Positions 7,521 to 13,334 of a DNA stretch of 13,334 nt are shown here, one piece after another. The position numbers were made by a program, and so were the translations under genes. The notes under the pieces are model-generated. The model was given only the letters and a program-made list of their open reading frames with translations. It made no database searches and was not told the DNA's origin. The number at the start of each line of letters is the position of its first letter. Positions within the stretch are counted from its first letter, which is position 1. Source of the stretch: Clostridiaceae bacterium (lineage in GTDB: Bacteria > Bacillota > Clostridia > Oscillospirales > Acutalibacteraceae); assembly GCA_904501675.1 (NCBI GenBank), contig CAJGCL010000052.1:1-13334 (forward strand). The letters run 5' to 3'.

Positions 7521-7566
7521 AATCAAATGCACACTCTGTAATGAGTGTGCATTTGATTTATTTTTC
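7520..7566. terminator. Bidirectional terminator between the two convergent operons
   Basis: A perfect 17-bp inverted repeat, 7520-7536 and 7543-7559, has a 6-base loop (TGTAAT). On the plus strand the stem is followed by ATTTTT, giving a canonical intrinsic terminator for the engB end. On the minus strand it is followed by a shorter T-rich stretch (TATAG), weaker but usable. The engB stop codon and the stop codon of the minus-strand gene both overlap the arms. Confidence 0.85.
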
Positions 7567-8361
7567 ACTTAAATTAACTCCATAATAATGGCGTATATTC
7601 AAGTCCTCTTCCATATCAAGCCCGTGGGAGCCACAATCACCGTCAATTTCGTGGCAACCGTGGTCCATAGCGTAGCCGTAGAAGGTGTTGTGATTTTTCC
7701 AGTAATGCTTTATTGCGTGCACAAATGTGGCAAAGGCTTCTGTGTTGCACCTGAGCTCTGCCAATGCTCTTGTGCCTTCAGGACCATGTTTATGCATAAG
7801 AGCATCGTAGTTTCCGTTGTAAACGCAAATTACATCATATTTATCTTCTGCAATGAGCTGCAGTGCTTTCGCATTAACCTCTGCAATTGTATCAAGTATG
7901 TAGTAGTCCATTTCTCTTTCAAGGTAAATCATAGACATACTTGATTTTGTTTCAGCAACAATTGCCACCTTTTTACCTTGGCGAATAAGTGCATCAAAAA
8001 ATGAGTCTGTTTTAATAACAGGCTTTTCATATTTTCTTATGCCGTGTACTTCAGGCTGAACGCCTGTGTAAAATGTGCCGAAGCAAACAGGTGTTACAGA
8101 TGGCATAACACTTTTTAAAGGAATTTGCACCTGAGTAAGCTCAACAACCTCTTTGATGTAGTCAGGGTATTTATCTGCAATCCACATTGCTACTGCATCA
8201 GGATTGTATATAAACATTCTGTCTGCTTTTTTCCATTTTAGCGCAGTATCAATGAATTTATTTATTTCAGGATTATCCTCTGCTGCGGTTTCAGGGGGTG
8301 ATATACCTAAAGCATAGCATAAACTTCCGCAAACTGTGTCAAGCGAATTATTGTTGTACAT
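7558..8361 (-). CDS. Alkaline-phosphatase-superfamily hydrolase (NPP/type I phosphodiesterase-like)
   Basis: A 267-residue protein I cannot assign to a named gene. It shows the ligand pattern of nucleotide pyrophosphatase/phosphodiesterase-like enzymes. An early Asp lies in YNPDAV (D55). A probable nucleophile is Thr90 in MPSVTPVCFGTFYTG, aligning with the family 'P-T-x-T-x-P-N...TG' stretch and followed by PEVHGI. Then come D186 and H190 in YDALMHKHGPEG, D233 and H234 in MDHG, and H246 in GSHG. All expected two-metal residues are thus present, so a hydrolase is likely. It is shorter than typical NPPs and has no signal peptide or membrane anchor, so cytosolic action is inferred. It is the last gene of the minus operon, 16 bp behind the ThDP enzyme, with ribosome site GAGGTAG ahead of ATG 8361. 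The substrate is unknown; a nucleotide sugar or phosphorylated intermediate of the neighbouring pathway is a guess. Confidence 0.7.
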   Translation of the reverse strand: MYNNNSLDTVCGSLCYALGISPPETAAEDNPEINKFIDTALKWKKADRMFIYNPDAVAMWIADKYPDYIKEVVELTQVQIPLKSVMPSVTPVCFGTFYTGVQPEVHGIRKYEKPVIKTDSFFDALIRQGKKVAIVAETKSSMSMIYLEREMDYYILDTIAEVNAKALQLIAEDKYDVICVYNGNYDALMHKHGPEGTRALAELRCNTEAFATFVHAIKHYWKNHNTFYGYAMDHGCHEIDGDCGSHGLDMEEDLNIRHYYGVNLSEK

Positions 8362-8377
8362 AAGCTACCTCGTAAAA

Positions 8378-10207
8378 TTAATTGATTAAATTAATAAACA
8401 TATTTTTTTCCAGTTCTTCTCGTGGCAAGAATGGTGCCAGGTCTTCTAGTGGCGGGCTTACTATTGTACCATCAGGTAACTTTTTAGCACTGCTTTTTGG
8501 TTCCCAAACCTGTAGGGTATCTGTGAAAATTTCGCAGAATAAAGGCCCTTCTTCAGCAAGTGTTCTTTCCACAACAGACATCATTTCTTTATTACTGTGA
8601 GCTGAATAATATTTATATCCGAAAGCATTTGCAATTTTTTCAAAATCGGGGAAGGAAAGGTCATTTGATTCAGGACCTATGCCAACTTTTGTGTGCTCAG
8701 TGAAAAGATTGTTTTGTGTTAAGCGGATAGAATGATAACCATTGTTGTTTATAAGGTATATTTTTATAGGAAGCTTGTTTGTTTGTATTGTCTGGAGCTC
8801 TTGTAAGTTCATCATGATACTACCATCGCCTTCAAGACAAATGGTTGGTTTTTTGTCCGCACTTACACATAGACCGATTGCTGCAGGTAAACCGTAACCC
8901 ATACTTGCAATAGCACTGTTAATTATAAATCTACTTCCTTTTTGAATGTTGTAGCATTGATTTCCAACAACGCAACAAGCACCGTTTGAAACTGCTGTTA
9001 AACTATTTTCAGGAAGCTGAGAGCTTAAGTAATCAATGAAAGCATATACATTAGCCGTTGTTCCGTTTTCCTCATAGTGGCGAGGAAGAACAACAGGGTA
9101 ATCTTTTTTCCAGTTTTCACAAGCTTTAAGCCAGGTTTCATTTGCTATTATTGGTTCTTCAATATAAGAATCAAGTTTTTTTAGGAAATCCTTCGCGTCA
9201 GCCCATATAGGTATATCAACGTGGATTGTATGTTTCTTCATTTCCGCAGGATCAATATCTACCATAATAACTTTAGCTTCTCTTGCCCAGGTTTTAAAAT
9301 TGTAACCTACTTGTCTTATGGAAATGCGTGTTCCGATAGCAAGAATCAAATCTGCGTTCTGAATAGCCCAGTTGCCTGGTCTGTCGCCCATATTTCCCGC
9401 TCTTCCGCAATAAAGGGGATGTTCATCTTCAATAAGGTCAACGGCGTTCCAATATGTAACAACAGGAATATTCAGTTTATCTAAAATTCCCCTGAAGTCT
9501 TCATAACCACCGGAAAGACGTATACCATTACCCGCGTATAAAACAGGACGTTTTGCTTCTTTTATTTCTTTAATAACTGTAGAAATAATTTCATTATCAA
9601 CCTGGGGAGGAAGATTTATGTCGTCTTCTTCAGAATTGTAGCCTTGAAGATTATCGGTTTCGATAATTGCTCCCTGAAAATTTACGGGGATATCAATCCA
9701 CACAGGGCCGGGTCTGCCTGTTGTTGCAAGGTGCCAGGCCTTTTCAAGAATATAACGTATTTTATCAGGGTCTTCCACCATAACAGCGTATTTTGTCATT
9801 GGTTCAACTGATTTGACAATATCATATTCCTGGTCGCCAACAGCACGGAGAGGGAGACCATCGGTGTACTGCATTGCATATCTTGCAGTTGTATCATAAC
9901 GAACCTGGCCGCTGATTACGAACATAGGTATTGAATCAAGCCAACCGCCAACAACACCGGTTATAGCATTTGTTCCGCCGGGACCTGTTGTAACGCATAC
10001 GGCAGCAATTTTATTATTGAGCCTAGCATAGCTTTCTGCAGCGATGGCGCATGCTTGTTCATGATGGTTGTAAGTTACTGTTAATCCGTCTTTATGACCA
10101 AGTGCATCGTTTAAATGCATAGCTCCGCCACCGACTACGCTGAAGCAATCGGTAACACCTTTATTTACAAGAAATTCAGCTACATAATCTGCAAGTCTTA
10201 TTTTCAT
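8378..10207 (-). CDS. ThDP-dependent acetolactate-synthase-like enzyme, possibly YerE-type
   Basis: A 609-residue thiamine-diphosphate enzyme with the three-domain acetolactate synthase layout. The N-terminal Pyr domain has the catalytic Glu50 in YNHHEQACAIAAESYAR. A central domain resembles the FAD/nucleotide-binding fold of ALS (GNG at the start, MVDIDPAEMKK at the end). The C-terminal PP domain carries GDG at 460-462 and NNN at 487-489. A biosynthetic ALS would normally have a small subunit nearby and sit with ilv genes. None is seen, and the neighbours are sugar-nucleotide and glycosyltransferase genes. The closest known precedent is YerE, which uses pyruvate to add a two-carbon acetyl branch to C4 of CDP-3,6-dideoxy-4-keto-glucose. 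The C-terminal tail (DGTIVSPPLEDLAPFLP) looks like that of ALS-like proteins in polysaccharide clusters. The ribosome site AAAGG overlaps the preceding stop. The superfamily is certain; the sugar substrate is inferred. Confidence 0.8.
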   Translation of the reverse strand: MKIRLADYVAEFLVNKGVTDCFSVVGGGAMHLNDALGHKDGLTVTYNHHEQACAIAAESYARLNNKIAAVCVTTGPGGTNAITGVVGGWLDSIPMFVISGQVRYDTTARYAMQYTDGLPLRAVGDQEYDIVKSVEPMTKYAVMVEDPDKIRYILEKAWHLATTGRPGPVWIDIPVNFQGAIIETDNLQGYNSEEDDINLPPQVDNEIISTVIKEIKEAKRPVLYAGNGIRLSGGYEDFRGILDKLNIPVVTYWNAVDLIEDEHPLYCGRAGNMGDRPGNWAIQNADLILAIGTRISIRQVGYNFKTWAREAKVIMVDIDPAEMKKHTIHVDIPIWADAKDFLKKLDSYIEEPIIANETWLKACENWKKDYPVVLPRHYEENGTTANVYAFIDYLSSQLPENSLTAVSNGACCVVGNQCYNIQKGSRFIINSAIASMGYGLPAAIGLCVSADKKPTICLEGDGSIMMNLQELQTIQTNKLPIKIYLINNNGYHSIRLTQNNLFTEHTKVGIGPESNDLSFPDFEKIANAFGYKYYSAHSNKEMMSVVERTLAEEGPLFCEIFTDTLQVWEPKSSAKKLPDGTIVSPPLEDLAPFLPREELEKNMFINLIN

Positions 10208-10218
10208 ATAAATTACCT

Positions 10219-11184
10219 TTATTCTTTGGTATCAGGGGATTCGTCTTCAAAATTGAGTCTTTCCTCTTCAACAACAAGAGGTCTGTTCATAAGACGGGTG
10301 TTCATGTTCATTATGTACTCTCCCAAAAAACCGAGGAAAAAGAGCTGGAGAGAGCATAAAAAGCTGAGGATTATAATTGTTGGAGCGGCACCGCCCGGGA
10401 ATCTGTCCCACCAGACAAGCTTCATCATTAAATATAATATGCCAACAAGGAAGCTTATTATAGCAGCCGAGAAGCCGACAAATGTAGCAATTCTTAACCC
10501 TGCCTTTGTATATGAGGTGAAGCTGAGCATGGCTGCATCATAAAGCGTGAAGAAGTTGTTGTGGGTTTTTCCTGCAGCGCGTTTTTGCTGAGTATATTCA
10601 ATATCTTTTCTTTTATATCCTAACTCTGCAACAATGCCGCGTATAAACGGGGTAGGGTCGTTGAGATCTCGCAGAACCTGAACAAAACTTTTATCATATA
10701 GAGCAAAGCCTGTAAAATGCTCAATTTGCTCAACAGATGAGAGTTTTTTGATAACTTTATAGTAGCAAGTCCTGAAAAATCTCATAATTTTATTTTCTTT
10801 GCTTGCACTTTTTATTCCGCAAACAATTTTGTATCCGTTTTCCCATTCTTCAACAAATTTCGGTATCATTTCAACCGGGTCCTGGAAGTCTGCACAAATA
10901 GGTATGACACAATCTCCGTCTGATTGGAGTATTGCGTGGTATGGAGAATTAAACTGTCCAAAGTTTTTAGCGTTTAAAATTGCTTTTACTTTTTTGTTTT
11001 GTTTGCAAATTTCACGTATGAGTACACGCGTGTTATCTGTAGAGCAGTTGTCTATTATAAGAATTTCATAATCATATTCAGGCAAAGAATTAACTATTTC
11101 TTCTTCAACTGCCTTGCAAATACCTACAATGTTTTCTTGCTCGTTATAGCAAGGGATAACAATACCTATTTTCTTTTTGTTCAC
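10219..11184 (-). CDS. GT2 family membrane glycosyltransferase (GtrB/DPM-like)
   Basis: A 321-residue family 2 glycosyltransferase from GTG 11184. The GT-A domain shows IPCYNEQENI near 10-19, IIDNCSTDNT, and the metal-binding DFQDP at 99-103, equivalent to the DxQD of polyprenyl-phosphate sugar synthases. Two C-terminal membrane helices lie at about 230-256 and 269-293, then a short charged tail. This layout is shared by GtrB, ArnC and dolichol-phosphate-mannose-synthase-like enzymes, which move a sugar from a nucleotide to undecaprenyl phosphate on the inner membrane face. GTG is chosen because AGAGGT (11191-11196) lies 6 bases upstream; an earlier TTG at 11205 has no ribosome site. Context suggests it uses the deoxysugar made by its neighbours, which is inference. 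It lies 13 bp after the SDR gene. Confidence 0.88.
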   Translation of the reverse strand: MNKKKIGIVIPCYNEQENIVGICKAVEEEIVNSLPEYDYEILIIDNCSTDNTRVLIREICKQNKKVKAILNAKNFGQFNSPYHAILQSDGDCVIPICADFQDPVEMIPKFVEEWENGYKIVCGIKSASKENKIMRFFRTCYYKVIKKLSSVEQIEHFTGFALYDKSFVQVLRDLNDPTPFIRGIVAELGYKRKDIEYTQQKRAAGKTHNNFFTLYDAAMLSFTSYTKAGLRIATFVGFSAAIISFLVGILYLMMKLVWWDRFPGGAAPTIIILSFLCSLQLFFLGFLGEYIMNMNTRLMNRPLVVEEERLNFEDESPDTKE

Positions 11185-11197
11185 AATAATACCTCTT

Positions 11198-12130
11198 TCA
11201 CACAAGGTTACTTTCTTTTATGTGTTGAACGTTTTTTTGAATTCCGTCTGTAAAACTTGTTTCGGGTAAAAAGCCTGTATCTTTTGTTAAATCGCTAATA
11301 TCTGCACAAAGATACATTGGTTGGTTAGGGAAATATTCAATTGCTCCGAATTTGCATTTACTCTTAGTACCGGTGGTTTCTGCCATTTTTGAAATATACT
11401 CTTTTAATAGCATGGTTTTTCCACTTCCGATTGGGTAAATCTTCCCGTCAATACCGCTTTCGGCAATGGCTAAAAGGGCTTTTGCCACATCTTCGCTGAA
11501 AATATAATCCCACTGTTGTTCTGCGGGAGTGAAACAGCAATCTTCACCCTTGAGCATTTTTAAAAGTGTGCTCATAACCATCGTGTATGATGCGTCGTTA
11601 GGTCCGTACACAGAAAGAATTCTGCACCAACAGTGTTTTATACCAAGGCTTTTACATAGCTTACGGCTTTCTATACCTGCCTGCAGTTTTGCTTTTCCAT
11701 AGGCTGATTCAGGGTTTTCGGGTGATGAAGAAGAAACTTTTTCACCATACGGAAGTCTTCCGTTTTCTGCTTGACTTCCTGTACCTACAAAAACTTTACA
11801 ACCTAATCTGTTTGCAAGTTCAACGGCATCGAGAGCATATCTGATGTTTAATTGTTGCTTTTTCAGGTCGTTTCTTTCTTCACCATATGTCCCTGACCAA
11901 CCTAAATGAAAAAAGGCATCATATTTTTCTTCTGCAACATTAAAAGCAGATAATTCCTCAAGAGAACAAAATTTAATGCTTACAAGAGGGTGTATGGGGA
12001 TTTTACCGATTCTGCCATTTTTTCGTGTCATAACAAGAGTTTCAATGTTTCGGGAAATTAACTCGTTTATAAGAGCATAGCCTACAACGCCGGTTGCCCC
12101 CGTAACAACAGCTCTTTTGATGTTTTTCAT
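11198..12130 (-). CDS. Extended SDR NAD(P)-dependent epimerase/reductase (sugar nucleotide)
   Basis: A 310-residue extended short-chain dehydrogenase. The Rossmann motif TGATGVVG lies at 10-17, FHLGWSG marks the end of the fourth strand region, and the catalytic set is S119, Y144 and K148 (YGKAK). Length and motifs fit NAD-dependent epimerase/dehydratases acting on nucleotide sugars. Directly behind an E1 dehydratase it could be the 4-keto reductase of a simple 3,6-dideoxyhexose (abequose or paratose synthase type). With the ThDP enzyme present it could instead be a YerF-type reductase acting on the acetyl branch. The sequence alone does not decide. ATG 12130 is chosen: it follows the upstream TAA by one base (translational coupling), whereas an upstream TTG at 12148 lies inside the neighbouring gene. 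The ribosome site is weak. Confidence 0.85.
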   Translation of the reverse strand: MKNIKRAVVTGATGVVGYALINELISRNIETLVMTRKNGRIGKIPIHPLVSIKFCSLEELSAFNVAEEKYDAFFHLGWSGTYGEERNDLKKQQLNIRYALDAVELANRLGCKVFVGTGSQAENGRLPYGEKVSSSSPENPESAYGKAKLQAGIESRKLCKSLGIKHCWCRILSVYGPNDASYTMVMSTLLKMLKGEDCCFTPAEQQWDYIFSEDVAKALLAIAESGIDGKIYPIGSGKTMLLKEYISKMAETTGTKSKCKFGAIEYFPNQPMYLCADISDLTKDTGFLPETSFTDGIQKNVQHIKESNLV

Positions 12131-12131
12131 A

Positions 12132-13334
12132 TTATTCAACCGCTTCAATTATGGTTTTGGCCATATATCTTAACATATCGTCTGTCATTCCGGGATAAAC
12201 ACCAATCCAGAAAGAATTGTTCATTACCTGATCTGTAACAGTAAGGTTACCTACAACTCTGTAACCCTCTCCTGATTTTCTCATTTCATCAAAAACAGGC
12301 TGGCGTATAATGTTGCCGGAAAAAAGCATGCGTGTTTGTACGCCTTTTTCTTCACAATATTGAACAACCTTGTTTTTTGAAATACCATCCTTACAGGTAA
12401 TCATAAAACCAAACCATGAAGGGTCGCTGTTTTCACAAGCCTCAGGAAGAATGAGTTTATCTTCAACACATTTGAGTAAGCTTTTCAATGTGTTGAAGTT
12501 ATCTTTTCTTTTTTCAACAAAGGATGGAAATTTATCTAACTGAGCGCAACCAATAGATGCCTGCATTTCAGTAGCCTTAAGATTAAAACCAAAATGACTA
12601 TATACATATTTGTGGTCGTAACCTAACGGTAATTCGCCATATTGCCTGTCGAAACGATGACCGCAAAGATTATCCATTCCTGAAGGGCAAGAGCAGTCTC
12701 TTCCCCAGTCTCGCATGGAACGCACAATTTTATGTAAAAGTGGATTTTTGGTGTATACTGCGCCGCCTTCACCCATCGTCATATGGTGAGGTGGGTAAAA
12801 ACTTGATGTGCCGATATCGCCAACAGTGCCTGTAAACATTGTTTGGCCATCGATTGTGTATGTGCTTCCTAAAGCATCGCAGTTATCCTCGATAAGCCAT
12901 AGATTGTTTTTATCGCAAAAATCTCTTACAGCTTTAAGGTTAAATGGGTTTCCTAATGTATGAGCAATCATTACTGCCTTCGTTTTTTCGCTTAATGCAT
13001 CTTCAAGCTTTGTTACATCAATGTTATATTGCGGGATTGTTATATCAACAAAAACAGGCACAGCGCCATATTGAATTATAGGAGTGATGGTTGTAGGAAA
13101 GCCTGCAGCAACAGTTATAATTTCATCTCCGCGTTTTACAGCTCTATCTTTAAGAAGCGGTGAGGTAAGAGCCCAGAAAGCAAGAAGATTAGCAGATGAG
13201 CCTGAGTTGACCAAGGAAACATATTTAGTTCCTAAATATTCACCTAACTTCTTTTCGAATTCCTCACAGTATCTTCCTGATGTTAACCAGAAATCAAGCG
13301 CAGAATCTGTAAGGTTTTTCATTTCTTCTGCATC
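12132..13334 (-). CDS. rfbH: CDP-4-keto-6-deoxy-D-glucose 3-dehydratase (E1/RfbH type), N-terminus cut off
   Basis: At least 400 residues of an aminotransferase-fold dehydratase. The frame stays open to the window edge (DAEE precedes the Met at 13322), so about 30 N-terminal residues are probably missing. The usual Schiff-base lysine is replaced by histidine in SFYPPHHMTMGEGG (H180 counted from the 13322 Met). This swap makes the E1/ColD group dehydratases rather than transaminases. Cysteines in DNCDALG and in a C-S-C-x7-C cluster (GRDCSC...NLCG) match the [2Fe-2S] site that distinguishes the CDP-sugar E1 from the iron-free GDP-sugar ColD. The product would be a 3,6-dideoxy-4-keto-glucose once a partner E3 reductase delivers electrons; no such reductase is in the window. 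It is the first visible gene of the minus operon, and the SDR start follows its stop by one base. Confidence 0.88.
   Translation of the reverse strand, partial: DAEEMKNLTDSALDFWLTSGRYCEEFEKKLGEYLGTKYVSLVNSGSSANLLAFWALTSPLLKDRAVKRGDEIITVAAGFPTTITPIIQYGAVPVFVDITIPQYNIDVTKLEDALSEKTKAVMIAHTLGNPFNLKAVRDFCDKNNLWLIEDNCDALGSTYTIDGQTMFTGTVGDIGTSSFYPPHHMTMGEGGAVYTKNPLLHKIVRSMRDWGRDCSCPSGMDNLCGHRFDRQYGELPLGYDHKYVYSHFGFNLKATEMQASIGCAQLDKFPSFVEKRKDNFNTLKSLLKCVEDKLILPEACENSDPSWFGFMITCKDGISKNKVVQYCEEKGVQTRMLFSGNIIRQPVFDEMRKSGEGYRVVGNLTVTDQVMNNSFWIGVYPGMTDDMLRYMAKTIIEAVE

Noticed and set aside
7588..7944. 118-residue open frame on the plus strand inside the AP-superfamily gene
   Set aside because: It is a shadow of the minus-strand gene, which carries a full set of active-site residues. 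The plus-strand translation is Val/Cys-rich with no domain.
8378..10207. Branched-chain amino-acid acetolactate synthase (ilvB)
   Set aside because: There is no small subunit or other ilv gene nearby, and it sits inside a sugar-nucleotide operon. The fold is shared, but the specific function is unlikely.
10115..10543. 142-residue plus-strand frame spanning the ThDP/glycosyltransferase junction
   Set aside because: It crosses two well-supported minus-strand genes and their spacer and has no ribosome site or domain.
11185..11205. TTG start for the glycosyltransferase at 11205
   Set aside because: AGAGGT at 11191-11196 serves the GTG at 11184. The TTG version overlaps the SDR gene without a ribosome site.
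12131..12148. TTG start for the SDR gene at 12148
   Set aside because: It lies inside the E1 gene and adds six residues before the Rossmann strand. ATG 12130 directly follows the E1 stop.

Overview
The window comes from an AT-rich bacterial genome of Clostridia type, possibly a gut Oscillospiraceae/Ruminococcaceae relative. This rests on strong GGAGG ribosome sites, TTG and GTG starts, Gram-positive-style ClpX, Lon and EngB proteins, and a trigger factor with a lysine/alanine/proline-rich tail. The assignment is inference; no rRNA or tRNA is present to fix the taxon.

Two convergent blocks meet at a hairpin around 7520-7560. The left block (1-7520, plus strand) is housekeeping. It holds the last 55 codons of a probable threonine synthase, a metallophosphoesterase 2 bp behind it, and then a proteostasis cluster: trigger factor (tig), clpP, clpX, lon and the ribosome-assembly GTPase engB (ysxC). 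A promoter with an extended -10 box precedes tig, and a 7-bp inverted repeat covers the -10. Hairpins lie in the tig-clpP and clpX-lon gaps. Together these genes fold new chains at the ribosome exit (trigger factor), degrade damaged or tagged proteins (ClpXP, Lon) and assist 50S assembly (EngB).

The right block (13334-7558, minus strand) is a compact, accessory-looking operon with gaps of 1 to 16 bp that enters the window already in progress. In transcription order it encodes a CDP-4-keto-6-deoxyglucose 3-dehydratase (E1/RfbH type, N-terminus cut by the window edge), an extended SDR epimerase/reductase, a GtrB/DPM-like membrane glycosyltransferase, a thiamine-diphosphate enzyme of the acetolactate-synthase fold, and an alkaline-phosphatase-superfamily hydrolase. 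E1, an ALS-like enzyme and an SDR together are the logic of yersiniose biosynthesis (YerE/YerF), in which pyruvate supplies a two-carbon branch to a 3,6-dideoxy-4-keto sugar. The best hypothesis is therefore a surface-glycan operon making a branched-chain 3,6-dideoxyhexose in a Gram-positive. The earlier CDP-glucose genes (RfbF, RfbG) and the E1 partner reductase are not in the window and would be expected upstream, past the right edge.

No stretch over 300 bases lacks a gene. The longest gaps are 873-1010 and 2454-2575. No tRNA, rRNA, CRISPR array, insertion sequence or riboswitch was recognised.
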